Source of the DNA: CAIWTU01 sp963815135 | GTDB taxonomy: Bacteria > Desulfobacterota > Desulfuromonadia > Geobacterales > Geobacteraceae | Direction of reading: 5' to 3' | DNA: 64,000 bases | Assembly: GCA_963815135.1 (NCBI GenBank) | Contig: CAWFFO010000001.1 | Coordinates: 124,001-188,000 of the forward strand | Part shown: positions 17,325 through 27,078 of the stretch, one piece after another | Layout: each line of letters opens with the position of its first letter | How positions within the stretch are numbered: position 1 is the stretch's first letter | The notes under the pieces: model-generated | Databases searched by the model: none | Told to the model about the DNA's origin: nothing | Seen by the model: only the letters and a program-made list of their open reading frames with translations | Position numbers and translations under genes: made by a program

Positions 17325-17780
17325 ATGAACAATCAAATGGTCAAGCCTATCGAAATTCTGCTTGTGGAAGACAATCTTGGTGATGCGGACCTGGCCCGTG
17401 AAGCGTTGGAAGACAGCAAGATAATGAATAATCTTCACGTGGTTGATGATGGCGAGAAGGCCATTGCTTTTCTCCGCCGGGAGGGACTTTATGGCGATGT
17501 GCCGCGGCCCGACATAATACTGCTCGATCTGAACCTTCCCAGAAAAGACGGTCGGCAGGTTCTTTCCGAAATCAAGGCAGATGAAAGCCTCAAGCGTATT
17601 CCGGTGGTAATCCTTACCACCTCAAGGGCAGAGGAAGACGTTATTAAGAGCTACAATCTGCATGCAAACTGCTACATTACCAAACCGATAGACCTGAACC
17701 AGTTTCTTCATGTGGTCAAATCCATCGAGCAATTCTGGTTGAGCATTGTCGTTCTGCCACCTAATGGAGTGAAAAAATGA
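17325..17780 (+). CDS. Single-domain response regulator (Rcp1-like)
   Basis: A 151-aa receiver domain with no output domain. It shows the LVEDNLGDADL acidic pocket, ILLDLNLPRKDG phosphorylation site, LTTS switch residue and TKPID lysine loop. The extended form with a C-terminal helix resembles Rcp1/Rcp-type regulators that partner phytochrome-like kinases, which fits the kinase just upstream. I chose the ATG at 17325 over the ATG at 17304 because AAAGGAG lies between them at 17307-17313. Confidence 0.88.
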   Translation: MNNQMVKPIEILLVEDNLGDADLAREALEDSKIMNNLHVVDDGEKAIAFLRREGLYGDVPRPDIILLDLNLPRKDGRQVLSEIKADESLKRIPVVILTTSRAEEDVIKSYNLHANCYITKPIDLNQFLHVVKSIEQFWLSIVVLPPNGVKK

Positions 17781-20083
17781 GTGATTTTTTGCGTGTTCTG
17801 CTGGTTGAAGACAATCCCGGCGACGCGGACCTGATCATGGAGCTCTTGCCGGCACACGGCCCGGTATTGTTCGAAATTGAATGTGTGGCCCGACTGTCGG
17901 AGGCGCTTGAGCGTGTTATCTCCAATCGGTTTGATATTATTCTACTGGATCTCAGCCTGCCCGACAGCGACGGTCTGGAGACTCTCCGGGCAATGCGTCG
18001 GCATGGCGCCGAATTGCCCATAGTCGTTCTGACCGGGAATAATGATGAGCGAATGGCTTTGAGCGCTATCCAGGAAGGAGCACAGGATTATCTGGTCAAG
18101 GGGCTGCCGGACAAGAGCCAGCTTGCACGGGCAATCAAATATGCGGTTGAGCGCAAGCAGGCGGAAGAAAGAGTTCGTACATCAGAGGCGAAATACCGGC
18201 AGCTCCATGAAAGCATGATGGACGCGTTTTGCCGGATCGACTTGTCCGGCCGAATCATTGAGTCCAATGGTGTTTTCATGAATATGCTCGGCTATAAAGC
18301 AGATGAGTTATACCGCCTCGCCTTTGATGAGATAACCCCCCCCCAGTGGCATGCCAGTGAATCAGCTATTATCGATCAGCAGGTACTGTTACGCGGCTAC
18401 TCAGATGTCTACGAGAAGGAGTTCCTGCGGAAAGACGGAACACTGGTCACCGCTGAACTGCGAATGGTTCTGCTCAAGGATAAAAACGGGCACCCTGCCG
18501 GGATGTGGGCTATCATTCGCGACATAACCGGGCGGAAGCGGGCGGAGGCTTCACTGAAGAGTTCCGAAGAGTTTATCCGGAGCATTCTGTACAGCGTTGA
18601 TGAGTCATTTGTGGTCATCGATCGCAATTATCGAATAATTTCAGCAAACAGGGCGTTTTGCGAGCAGTCAGGAATGTCGTTGGAGGAGGTAACCGGAAGA
18701 TATTGTTACAATATTTCGCATCACATGCCCCAACCGTGTTCCGAAGTTTATCAAGATTGTGCCTGCAAGCGTACCTTCGAGACAGGAGAACCGGCTGTTT
18801 TTGTAGAAACGATAACAGGCAAGTCCGGGAAACAGATCCATCTGGAGAAAAAGACTTATGCCATGAAGGACGAATCAGGAAACATAAATTCCGTCATAGA
18901 GATCGTTAACGACATAACAGAAAAAATAAATCTTGAGAACCAGGTTCGTCAGTCACAAAAGATGGAGGCAATAGGGACGCTTGCCGGAGGAATCGCCCAT
19001 GACTTCAATAACATTTTAACGGCCATCCTTGGCTACGGCCATATTATTAAAACGAAAATGGGTCCGGACGATCCACTTCGACTATATATAGAGCATATGC
19101 TTGAAGGAGCCGACCGGGCTGCTCATCTTACAAAAGACCTCCTTATTTTCAGCAGGAAGCAGATAAGTGAAAAAAAGCCGGTCGATCTAAACGATATTAT
19201 CAGTAAAGTCGAAAAGTTCCTGGTGCGGATCATCGGAGAAGATATCAAGTGCAGGGTCATGTTGCAAAAAGATCCGATAGTTGTCCATGCTGACTTGCAT
19301 CAACTTGAACAGGTGTTGATGAACCTTGCCACAAACGCAAGAGATGCAATGGTGAAAGGGGGCGATCTGATAATCAGTGCGGAGCAGATATCAGTTGATA
19401 ATGACTTTGTATTAATGCATGGCTTTGGAAATACAGGTTCTTATGCGCTTCTGACCATATCGGACACCGGCGAAGGGATGGATGAAAAAACACGTGAAAA
19501 AATCTTTGAGCCCTTTTTTACGACTAAAGCTGTGGGGAAAGGGACGGGCCTGGGGCTGGCGGTTGCGTACGGTATCATTAAAGAGCATGATGGCTTTATC
19601 AATGTCTATAGTGAGCCAGGTAAAGGTACAACATTTAAAATATACCTGCCTGTTATTAAATCAGATGTCTGTGAAGAGAATAAAGTACTTGTGGAAGAAC
19701 CTCTGGTTCACGGCTCGGAAACAATCCTCCTCGCCGAGGATGATGCTCCGACTCGGCAGCTAATCAGTATTGTGCTGAAGAAATGGGGCTATACTGTCAT
19801 CGAGGCAAATAACGGAAAAGATGCTGTGAAGAAATTCATGGAAAACAAAGACACGATTAACTTGCTTCTTTTCGACCTTATAATGCCTGAAATGAACGGT
19901 AATGAGGCCAATGAAGCAATCAAGGCAATTCGGTCCGGCGTGAAGGCGATTTATCTGAGCGGCTACGCACCTGACATCATCCGGTTGAAGGTTTTGCCCG
20001 AAAGTGGTGTTGAGCTGATTTACAAACCGATTTTGCCGAATACTCTTCTAAAGAAAGTAAGATCTCTTCTGGATGGTATATGA
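17777..20083 (+). CDS. Hybrid histidine kinase (receiver-PAS-PAS-kinase-receiver)
   Basis: A 768-aa soluble hybrid kinase. Order: receiver with Asp58 (LLDLSLPDSDG), PAS (about 135-250), PAS with clustered Cys residues (about 265-390, CSEVYQDCACKRTF), HisKA with GGIAHDFNNIL (His408), ATPase (DTGEGMDEKTREKIFEPFF, GTGLGLAVAYGI) and a second receiver with Asp700 (LLFDLIMPEMNG). The ATG overlaps the preceding stop (ATGA). No membrane segment is present. A run of nine C at 18336-18344 lies within the first PAS-coding stretch. Probably a phosphorelay member with the upstream kinase and regulator. Confidence 0.88.
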   Translation: MSDFLRVLLVEDNPGDADLIMELLPAHGPVLFEIECVARLSEALERVISNRFDIILLDLSLPDSDGLETLRAMRRHGAELPIVVLTGNNDERMALSAIQEGAQDYLVKGLPDKSQLARAIKYAVERKQAEERVRTSEAKYRQLHESMMDAFCRIDLSGRIIESNGVFMNMLGYKADELYRLAFDEITPPQWHASESAIIDQQVLLRGYSDVYEKEFLRKDGTLVTAELRMVLLKDKNGHPAGMWAIIRDITGRKRAEASLKSSEEFIRSILYSVDESFVVIDRNYRIISANRAFCEQSGMSLEEVTGRYCYNISHHMPQPCSEVYQDCACKRTFETGEPAVFVETITGKSGKQIHLEKKTYAMKDESGNINSVIEIVNDITEKINLENQVRQSQKMEAIGTLAGGIAHDFNNILTAILGYGHIIKTKMGPDDPLRLYIEHMLEGADRAAHLTKDLLIFSRKQISEKKPVDLNDIISKVEKFLVRIIGEDIKCRVMLQKDPIVVHADLHQLEQVLMNLATNARDAMVKGGDLIISAEQISVDNDFVLMHGFGNTGSYALLTISDTGEGMDEKTREKIFEPFFTTKAVGKGTGLGLAVAYGIIKEHDGFINVYSEPGKGTTFKIYLPVIKSDVCEENKVLVEEPLVHGSETILLAEDDAPTRQLISIVLKKWGYTVIEANNGKDAVKKFMENKDTINLLLFDLIMPEMNGNEANEAIKAIRSGVKAIYLSGYAPDIIRLKVLPESGVELIYKPILPNTLLKKVRSLLDGI

Positions 20084-20240
20084 AACATAATGCCTGAATT
20101 ACTGTAAATTATTCACCCAACTCTTTTGGCGCGTATCATAAGATGGAATTCAAAAGCATCTGGTATGAAAAGGTTGTAAATGGCATTCGTTTAATTTCGA
20201 TGGCGTTATCGCTTGATGTGTTGACTGACGGAGTTAATTG

Positions 20241-21596
20241 ATGGCGCAAAACAACATTCGCAAAGTTGCTTCCATTCGTCCCCTGGCCAGGTTTGTCGGG
20301 GTTACGCCGCGTGATCTCGTGTTTACAATCGGTCCCCTGGTTCTGATAACCGCGGTTGTGATCGCCGCAACATTCTGGTTCCTGCGTCCCGCGCCGCCGG
20401 ATACCATAATTATTACCAGCGGGCCGAAAGGAAGCACTTTCCGGCTCACCGCCGAGAAGTACCGCAAGATTCTGGCGCGTAACGGAGTCAAGGTGAAAAT
20501 CCTTCCGTCCGAAGGTTCCCTGGACAATCTCAAGAAACTGAACAATCCTGCAATCCATGTTGACGTTGGCTTTGTCCAGGGCGGGGTGGCCGCCGACACG
20601 TCCACGGACAGGCTGGTTTCTCTCGGGAGCGTATTCCATTTGCCGCTTGCGCTTTTTTACCGTGGCGACGTCACCATGGACCGGATTTCCGAACTGGCCG
20701 GGAAGCGCCTCGCAGTGGGATCAGAGGAAAGCGGAACCCATGCCCTCTCATTGATACTCCTCAAGGCAAACGGTATAGAGCCCGGCGGCGCGACGACATT
20801 TCTCAGCCTGGACGGTGAGGACGCAGCAAGGGCGCTTGCCGAGGGTAAAGTTGACGCGGCGTTTCTGATGGGAGATTCAGCCTCGCCGCGGATCATGCGC
20901 AAACTTTTGTCAACGCCGGGCATACGGCTTCTCGATTTCGCGCAGGCCGATGCCTATTCGCGCCGCTTTCCATATCTCAACAAACTCGACATACCCATGG
21001 GGGCGTTCGATCTGGGCAAGAATCTTCCTCCCGGTGATATCCATCTGATCGGGCCCACGGTAGAGCTTGTAGCACGGGAAAATCTGCATCCCGCGCTTTC
21101 CGATTTATTGATAGAGGCGGCACGCGAAGTGCACGGCAGCGCCAGACTGCTGCAGCGTGCAGGCGAGTTTCCAACACCGCTGGTGCATGAATTCCGTCTC
21201 AGCGATGACGCGGCACGCTATTACAACTCGGGGAAAACCTTTCTTTATCGCAACCTGCCTTTTTGGCTGGCAAGTCTGGCCGATCGCATGCTGGTGGTAA
21301 TCGTGCCGATTTTCGTGGTTTTGATACCGGGGTTGAAGGTGTTGCCGGCGCTGTACAGCTGGCGCGTCAAGTCGCGCATCTACCGCTGGTACGGCAGGCT
21401 CATAGCGGTCGAACGCAGCATGATGGCCCAGCCGTCGCCAGAAGAAAGACAGGATTTAATGGCACATCTCGATGATATCGAGTCAGGGGTGAATAAAATG
21501 AAAACGCCGCTGGCCTATGCCAACCAGTTCTATGTGCTGCGTGAGCACATCAGGTTCGTACGCGAAAAGCTTATCCGCAGCGAATATGGGGTTTGA
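20241..21596 (+). CDS. TAXI-type TRAP transporter binding protein, membrane-anchored and orphan
   Basis: A 451-aa protein with an N-terminal membrane helix (TIGPLVLITAVVIAATFWFL), a TAXI-family solute-binding domain (TSGPKGSTFRLTAEKY, LPSEGSLDNLKKL, GKRLAVGSEESGTH, ALAEGKVDAAFL) and, near residue 345, a second membrane helix (MLVVIVPIFVVLIPGL) followed by a cytoplasmic-looking helical tail. Usual TAXI proteins are about 320 aa and free in the periplasm. No DctM-type permease gene is nearby. It is therefore more likely a membrane-tethered sensor or part of an unlinked transporter. The start is the ATG at 20241 with GGAG upstream. Confidence 0.8.
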   Translation: MAQNNIRKVASIRPLARFVGVTPRDLVFTIGPLVLITAVVIAATFWFLRPAPPDTIIITSGPKGSTFRLTAEKYRKILARNGVKVKILPSEGSLDNLKKLNNPAIHVDVGFVQGGVAADTSTDRLVSLGSVFHLPLALFYRGDVTMDRISELAGKRLAVGSEESGTHALSLILLKANGIEPGGATTFLSLDGEDAARALAEGKVDAAFLMGDSASPRIMRKLLSTPGIRLLDFAQADAYSRRFPYLNKLDIPMGAFDLGKNLPPGDIHLIGPTVELVARENLHPALSDLLIEAAREVHGSARLLQRAGEFPTPLVHEFRLSDDAARYYNSGKTFLYRNLPFWLASLADRMLVVIVPIFVVLIPGLKVLPALYSWRVKSRIYRWYGRLIAVERSMMAQPSPEERQDLMAHLDDIESGVNKMKTPLAYANQFYVLREHIRFVREKLIRSEYGV

Positions 21597-21674
21597 TTTG
21601 TCCGGGCAGTTACCGATAGCAGGTTGAGTATCCAAAGGCATTATTAAAAATAGCAACGTAGTAATCAATCCGTT

Positions 21675-21860
21675 CTACTCATTTTTCCCCTTACTGAACA
21701 ACCTGATCAGGAATTCGGCATCTTTGGGTGAAACATCAAACCTGAATATTGCCTCCTGTACGAGCGGTTGAACCGGTCGGCCGGGATTTTCCCGCATGTT
21801 GTCGGTCACCCATTTGACTGCACGTCTCAGATCTTCTCCTTCCGGTAATAAGTCATGCAT
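21675..21860 (-). CDS. Small protein of unknown function (61 aa)
   Basis: Not recognised. The ATG is preceded by AAGGAGA at good spacing and the 61 residues look like a real helical protein (LRRAVKWVTDNM, VQPLVQEAIFRFDVSPKDAEFLIRLF). There is no signal peptide and no Cys. It stands alone between the TAXI-type gene and an S1-domain gene. Confidence 0.6.
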   Translation of the reverse strand: MHDLLPEGEDLRRAVKWVTDNMRENPGRPVQPLVQEAIFRFDVSPKDAEFLIRLFSKGKNE

Positions 21861-22148
21861 AAATAATGTCTCCTTGTCTGTCCGGCTTGTTCAGGTTTGC
21901 TGCCCGGGTGTTTCCACTTCATTGGTGCGAGGCTGGTCAGCAGCCCTTTATCCTGATTAAATCATACCACGATATCGAAACGAAGATGCCCGTATGAATG
22001 GAGGCGGTCTTGCGTACAAGATGATACCGGTCATCAATATTTTCGATTTTAACGGTCAGTCCATCCTCAAACAGCTGAGACAGCTTGACAAAAGGAAGTC
22101 AATAAAGATACGCTCAGAGAAAACATTTCATTGAAAAGGAATAAAGCC

Positions 22149-23354
22149 ATGTCAGATAAAGACGATCTGGAAATGATAAACGAAGACGAAAACTTCGCAG
22201 AGCTTCTGGAACAGAGCATGAGCGAGCAGAGCGGGCGGTTGGAGCCGGGGCAGAAAGTGACCGCAAAAGTCCTGAAGATCAGCAGCGAATGGCTGTTTAT
22301 AGATACCGGCCAGAAGGGGGAAGGCATTGTCGATCTGAAAGAGTTTCTCGATCCTGACGGCAATTTTACAGTCAAAGAGGGCGATACCATAGCTGCCTAT
22401 TTTCTTTCTTCCAGGCATGGTGAAATGCGTTTTACGACCAAAATCGGCGGGAGTACCTCGGGCAGCGCGCAACTGGAGGAGGCCTGGCACGCGGGGGTGC
22501 CTGTGGAGGGGATGGTCGAAAAGGAGATCAAGGGCGGCTACGAGGTAAAACTGGCCGGCGCAGCCCGTGCCTTCTGTCCGTTTTCCCAGATCTCTCTGCG
22601 TCGCATGGACAACCCCGAGTCGCTTATCGGAACCCGCCTCGCTTTCAAGATCACCGAATATGGGGAAAGGGGCCGCAACATCATCGTCTCCCGCCGGGTT
22701 CTGCTTGAGGAAGAGCAGCGCAGACTCAGGGAGGAAGCGCAGGCGGCCATCAGCGAGGGGATGAAGGTTGCCGGGACGGTCACCTCACTGCAGGATTACG
22801 GTGCCTTCGTTGATATCGGGGGCATCGAGGGGTTGCTTCCCGTATCCGAGATCGGCTGGAGCAGGGTTAAGGATGTCCGGGAGGTTCTGACCGTCGGCCA
22901 GAAGGTTGAGGTCGTGGTCAAGAACATCGACCGGGAAAAGGACAGGATATCCCTGAGTCTCAAGGATACCATGCCCGATCCCTGGGAGCAGGTGGGCCGG
23001 ATGTACCCGGAAGGTTCGTTCCATACCGGCAGTGTGGCGCGTCTGGCTCCCTTCGGCGCTTTTGTAACCCTGTCCGACGGAGTGGACGGACTGATCCATA
23101 TATCCAGGCTGGGAGCGGGCAAGCGGATCAACCACCCCCGCGAAGTTCTGAAAGAGGGGGAAACCGTCGAGGTCAAGGTCGAAAGCTTTGACCAGGCCAA
23201 CCGTCGTCTTTCACTGGCCCTTGCCGGAACGGCCCGAGCCGCGGAAGAGGAAGAGGCTACCCTGGGTGAATTCCGGCGCCAGGCGGAACAGGCACCCAAG
23301 GGGATGGGGACTCTGGGTGAGATGCTGCTTTCCAGATCTAAAAAGAAGAAATGA
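22149..23354 (+). CDS. S1-domain RNA-binding protein (ribosomal protein S1-like)
   Basis: A 401-aa protein with four S1 repeats at about residues 35-105, 115-190, 205-280 and 290-365; the third and fourth are the most typical (GTVTSLQDYGAFVDIGGIEGLLPVSEIGW and GSVARLAPFGAFVTLSDGVDGLIHIS). Canonical S1 in this group has six repeats, so this is probably a paralogue and not the main ribosomal S1. The ATG at 22149 has AAAGGA before it. The tail is Lys-rich. It overlaps the next S1-type gene by 4 bases. Confidence 0.82.
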   Translation: MSDKDDLEMINEDENFAELLEQSMSEQSGRLEPGQKVTAKVLKISSEWLFIDTGQKGEGIVDLKEFLDPDGNFTVKEGDTIAAYFLSSRHGEMRFTTKIGGSTSGSAQLEEAWHAGVPVEGMVEKEIKGGYEVKLAGAARAFCPFSQISLRRMDNPESLIGTRLAFKITEYGERGRNIIVSRRVLLEEEQRRLREEAQAAISEGMKVAGTVTSLQDYGAFVDIGGIEGLLPVSEIGWSRVKDVREVLTVGQKVEVVVKNIDREKDRISLSLKDTMPDPWEQVGRMYPEGSFHTGSVARLAPFGAFVTLSDGVDGLIHISRLGAGKRINHPREVLKEGETVEVKVESFDQANRRLSLALAGTARAAEEEEATLGEFRRQAEQAPKGMGTLGEMLLSRSKKKK

Positions 23355-24202
23355 GTGATACCATGCTCCTGATTGGTCAATACAATAAACTGGAAATCGT
23401 CAGAATCAATGCCTCGGGCGCATTTCTCGCAACCGGCGATGGCGACATACTGCTGCCCGGCAAATTTATTCCCGACGGTGCCGGACCGGGCAGCACTCTT
23501 GACGTTTTCGTTTACCGCGATTCGGAAGACAGGCCGGTGGCGACGGTTCAGAGGCCCCGGGCGGTGGTGGGGGAGTTCGCCCTGCTGAAGGTGAAGGATA
23601 ATACCGGGGTCGGCGCCTTCCTTGACTGGGGACTGGACAAGGATCTGCTGCTGCCGTTCGGCGAACAGCCGGCAGCGGTGAAAAAGGGGGAGTCGGCACT
23701 GGTACGGGTCTACCTGGACAACAGTGGCCGGATTGCCGCTTCCGCCAAGCTGGAAAAATTCCTCAGACCAGCCGACGGTACCATGTCCGAAGGTGACGAG
23801 GTCGAACTGCTTCCCTACGCCTTCACCGATTTGGGGGTCAAGGTCATTATAAATGATACCTATGGCGGCCTTCTATTTCGCAATGAGCTCTACATAAAAC
23901 CTGTAAGGGGAAAGCGCTTCCGGGGGTATGTGAAAAAAATCCGCAACGACGGCAAAATCGACGTTACATTGCGCAAAGGTGGCGCCGGGGATGCCGCCAG
24001 GGATCGGGAAACAATCCTTTCGGCCCTTAAGGCAGGCGGAGGCTTTCTGCCCGTTAACGACAAAAGTGCACCGGAGGCCATTGCGGATCTGCTGCGCATG
24101 AGCAAGAAGAGTTTCAAGAAAGGGACAGGCGGACTTTACAAAGAAGGCCTGATCGACATTACCGACACGGGGATAAAACTGCGGAGCGGTGAGGAATCAT
24201 AG
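23351..24202 (+). CDS. CvfB/YitL-family S1 RNA-binding protein
   Basis: A 283-aa protein of the CvfB type: an N-terminal S1-like barrel (LEIVRINASGAFLATGDGDILLPGKF), a second (LLKVKDNTGVGAFLDWGLDKDLLLPF), a third (VIINDTYGGLLFRNELYIKPVRGKRFRGYVKKI) and a C-terminal winged helix (SKKSFKKGTGGLYKEGLI). The order matches CvfB of Gram-positive bacteria, thought to bind RNA. The ATG overlaps the stop of the upstream S1-like gene, so the two RNA-binding proteins are made together. Confidence 0.85.
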   Translation: MSDTMLLIGQYNKLEIVRINASGAFLATGDGDILLPGKFIPDGAGPGSTLDVFVYRDSEDRPVATVQRPRAVVGEFALLKVKDNTGVGAFLDWGLDKDLLLPFGEQPAAVKKGESALVRVYLDNSGRIAASAKLEKFLRPADGTMSEGDEVELLPYAFTDLGVKVIINDTYGGLLFRNELYIKPVRGKRFRGYVKKIRNDGKIDVTLRKGGAGDAARDRETILSALKAGGGFLPVNDKSAPEAIADLLRMSKKSFKKGTGGLYKEGLIDITDTGIKLRSGEES

Positions 24203-24368
24203 ACTGTATTCGATTCGGAAAGCGCTTTAAAAAAATCTGATAGTTACTTGAAATTTTGAGAATACGTTATAAGGTTAATATATTGCCGGCCGGGGGATGG
24301 GTCTGCTTGTTCGTATCGCCATCACCATCTGCTGCACGGATTTTATAAAAATAAGGGAGGAATAACTA

Positions 24369-24767
24369 ATGGCCAAAGTAGGAGAGCTTTTCGGCGCTGA
24401 TGATTGGAAAAAAGAAAAACATGTACCGGTAATAGAAATTGCATCCGGGAGTATCAAGTCAGGTGAAATGTTTGCAGTGAAGGTTTCCCTCGGTAAGGAG
24501 ATTGCCCACCCGAATACCACTGCGCACCATATCAGATGGATACAACTCTTTTTCAAACCCGAAGGAGACAAATTTGCCTACCAGATTGGCAACTTCGAAT
24601 TCGCCGCCCATGGTGAATCGGTAGAAGGTCCGGATACGGGTCCGGTTTACACCAATCATAAGGTTACGACGGAGATGAAGATTTCCAAGCCGGGAGTTCT
24701 TTACGCCACTGCATTGTGCAATATTCACGGTCTTTGGGAGAATTCCCAGGAACTCAAGCTCGGGTAA
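24369..24767 (+). CDS. Class II superoxide reductase (neelaredoxin type)
   Basis: A 132-aa single-iron superoxide reductase. The iron ligands and the catalytic loop are visible: EKHVP near residue 18, the His pair in AHPNTTAHHIRW, and the C-terminal Cys and His in CNIHG. It lacks the N-terminal desulforedoxin domain of class I enzymes. It reduces superoxide to hydrogen peroxide in the cytoplasm of anaerobes, with electrons from rubredoxin or similar. GGAGG lies before the ATG and the gene appears to be transcribed on its own, with a strong terminator downstream. Confidence 0.92.
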   Translation: MAKVGELFGADDWKKEKHVPVIEIASGSIKSGEMFAVKVSLGKEIAHPNTTAHHIRWIQLFFKPEGDKFAYQIGNFEFAAHGESVEGPDTGPVYTNHKVTTEMKISKPGVLYATALCNIHGLWENSQELKLG

Positions 24768-24853
24768 CGGAATGCTGAAGCGGCATCCACCCCGATGTTT
24801 TGAGGTGATCATGTCACCGTGAAAAGGGAAATAATTCATTTTGCTAATGTTGC

Positions 24854-24897
24854 AAAAGCCGTCTTGTCGCAGTGCTGTGACAAGGCGGCTTTTTTTT
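24854..24897 (+). terminator. Rho-independent terminator after the superoxide reductase
   Basis: AAAAGCCGTCTTGTC pairs with GACAAGGCGGCTTTT around a short loop, followed by eight T. Confidence 0.93.
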
Positions 24898-25030
24898 AGT
24901 GTTTACGGATATGGTATTTATTTATTAAATTCAGTTATGTTGTAAATGTTGCCATTTTGTGATTATATTACACAATTTCGACAAAGGGGCGAGGTAACTC
25001 GCCTTTACATTTTTCAAGGAAGGTTTTTTT

Positions 25031-26125
25031 ATGGGCTTCAATTGCGGTATCGTCGGTCTCCCCAATGTGGGGAAATCCACCATTTTCAATGCTCTTACCT
25101 CGGCGGGCGCCGAGTCGGCCAATTATCCGTTCTGCACCATCGACCCCAATGTAGGTATTGTGCAGGTTCCCGATCCCCGGATGCATAAGCTGGCTGAGTT
25201 TGTCAAGCCTGAGAGGATCCTGCCAACGACAATCGAGATCCTGGATATTGCCGGACTGGTCAAGGGCGCCAGCCGGGGTGAAGGGTTGGGCAACCAGTTC
25301 CTCGGCCATATCCGGGGAGTTGATGCCATTATTCACGTGGTGCGCTGTTTCGAAGATGAAAATATCGTGCATGTGAACGGCGGCATCGATCCGGTCCTGG
25401 ATATCGAAATCATCCAGACGGAACTGGCCCTGGCCGATCTGGATACTGTTGAAAAGAGACTGTTGCGGGTTGAAAAGCAGGCGAAGAGCGGCGACAAAAA
25501 AGTGAAAGAGGAGGCCGATTTTTATCTCCGTATGAAGCAATCGCTCGAGCAGGGAAAAGGTGCCCGCGGGGTTGCAGAGACAGACGAAGAGCGACTGTTG
25601 ATGCGCGATATCCATCTCCTGACCGATAAGCCTGTTCTCTATGTCGCAAACGTGGCCGAGAACGATCTGGCGGGCGAACACCCCGCGGTCCGGAAAGTTC
25701 GGGAACTTGCCCAAAGGGAAGGGGCTCAGGTCGTCGTGATATGCGGCCGGGTCGAAGCGGAGATTTCCGAGCTCGATGATGAAGAAAAGCAGCTGTTTCT
25801 TGCCGAAATGGGTCTCACGGAATCCGGCCTGGACAGGCTGATCCGGAGCGGCTACGAGATGCTGGGTCTCATTACCTATTTCACAGCCGGCAAGAAGGAA
25901 GTCCGGGCCTGGACCATCCCGGTCGGGAGCAAGGCTCCACAGGCAGCCGGAGTTATACATTCCGATTTCGAAAAGGGGTTCATCCGCGCCGAGGTGATCG
26001 CCTACTCCGATTATATTAACGCTGCGGGTGAGGCCGGGGCCAAGGAAAAAGGACTCATGAGGCTCGAAGGAAAGGAATACGTCGCACAGGACGGCGATGT
26101 TATGCATTTTCGATTCAATGTATAG
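25031..26125 (+). CDS. ychF: Redox-regulated ATPase YchF (OBG-family)
   Basis: A 364-aa protein of the usual YchF length. G1 is GLPNVGKST, followed by the Obg-type switch ESANYPFCTIDPN; G3 is DIAGLVKGAS; the altered G4 NVAEN explains ATP preference in the family. A coiled coil lies at about residues 130-180 and a C-terminal TGS domain ends HFRFNV. AAGGAAGG precedes the ATG. YchF binds ribosomes and responds to oxidative stress; it sits next to a superoxide reductase but in its own unit. Confidence 0.95.
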   Translation: MGFNCGIVGLPNVGKSTIFNALTSAGAESANYPFCTIDPNVGIVQVPDPRMHKLAEFVKPERILPTTIEILDIAGLVKGASRGEGLGNQFLGHIRGVDAIIHVVRCFEDENIVHVNGGIDPVLDIEIIQTELALADLDTVEKRLLRVEKQAKSGDKKVKEEADFYLRMKQSLEQGKGARGVAETDEERLLMRDIHLLTDKPVLYVANVAENDLAGEHPAVRKVRELAQREGAQVVVICGRVEAEISELDDEEKQLFLAEMGLTESGLDRLIRSGYEMLGLITYFTAGKKEVRAWTIPVGSKAPQAAGVIHSDFEKGFIRAEVIAYSDYINAAGEAGAKEKGLMRLEGKEYVAQDGDVMHFRFNV

Positions 26126-26281
26126 TCAATAACGACTTGAAAGCTTATACCTGCTGAACAAAATATTCCGCAATTACTTGTTTCCAAAAATTTACAGCTT
26201 CATGATTGCACGAGATTAAAATCCAAATTCTGGTATTGTGAGGCTGAAAGCTTTCCTTGTTTTGTCCCATTTGCCGGCTTT

Positions 26282-26310
26282 CGGGGGTGTCGCGACATGG
26301 CACACCCCCG
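26282..26310. terminator. Strong hairpin between convergent genes
   Basis: CGGGGGTGT and ACACCCCCG form a perfect 9-bp stem with an 11-base loop between ychF and the convergent small gene. There is no T run, so its stop activity is uncertain. Confidence 0.45.
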
Positions 26311-26397
26311 TCAGTCAGGATCTATCCGTCATACGACAGGTTGCAATTCCCGGTATTCTTCGTGCGTCAAATTAATGACGACTGCTGCTGCTTTCAC

Positions 26398-26736
26398 TCA
26401 GGCTACCTTTGGTATGTCGTATTTTTCAAGGAATTCATCTGCTTCCCAGCATGTTTTCGTTTCATCGCAAACCTTGCAGATGTGATGTGGAAGCAGGTCT
26501 TTTAAAAACGAGTCGTGCTGTTTCAGGTGGTAGCTACCTGAATACACATTTCCGTCTTCGAAAAATACCCTGAATTCGCAGTTGTCGTAATAACCGGTAT
26601 TAGGCGCTGTTTTCGCCCACAGTTTGAGAATAGCGTCGGCTTCGGCCCAGTTGCCCAGCATGACATCGTAGTAGGTTTCGATCGGTCCGCCCTGCCGGTT
26701 GATAACGATTGCTTTAACCCTGATTTTTGTATTCAT
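26398..26736 (-). CDS. Small protein with a CxxC pair, unknown function
   Basis: A 112-aa cytoplasmic-looking protein I do not recognise. The ATG at 26736 has GGAGGTGGAG in front of it, so the longer open frame upstream is not used. It begins with a beta-rich part (KIRVKAIVINRQGGPIETYYDV), includes VFFEDGNVYSGSYHLK, and near the C-terminus has HHICKVCDETKTCWEADEFL with three Cys. The Cys and His cluster could hold a metal. Confidence 0.6.
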   Translation of the reverse strand: MNTKIRVKAIVINRQGGPIETYYDVMLGNWAEADAILKLWAKTAPNTGYYDNCEFRVFFEDGNVYSGSYHLKQHDSFLKDLLPHHICKVCDETKTCWEADEFLEKYDIPKVA

Positions 26737-27078
26737 CGCTCCACCTCCAGCGGCCAGGTTTCCTTCAGCCCGGAAATTGTCTTTCGTCCCATCCCGAGCA
26801 TCAGTTGCCCCTGGCTTTTTCCCCTCCTTAATCAAACAAATCATAAAATAATCTGTTTATGCATGAAAATATCTGGATTATTTTTTAATTAGCAAAAGAC
26901 GTACCAATGTATAAATACATGTAACAGGCGGTAAATATTGCGAAAATTTTTCGGCAGGCGACCTTGAGCGTCAATTAAGTGTCGTTAGTGTAAGGGAAAA
27001 TTTAATGAAGTGTAAAGCTGGAAGGAGAATAATAATCGGCACTTTTACCATGAAAACGGCTATGCAGCGATGGGGTCT
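26737..27078. other. 342-base AT-rich gap
   Basis: It contains the start region of the small CxxC gene, a short dyad ATGTAT-AA-ATACAT at 26907-26920, and AT-rich sequence down to the end of the carotenoid oxygenase gene. I see no gene or terminator in it. Confidence 0.5.

Noticed and set aside
24968..26107. Long open frame (379 codons) on the minus strand opposite ychF
   Set aside because: It is a shadow of ychF: no ribosome site, no family features, and the plus-strand protein is a clear full-length YchF.
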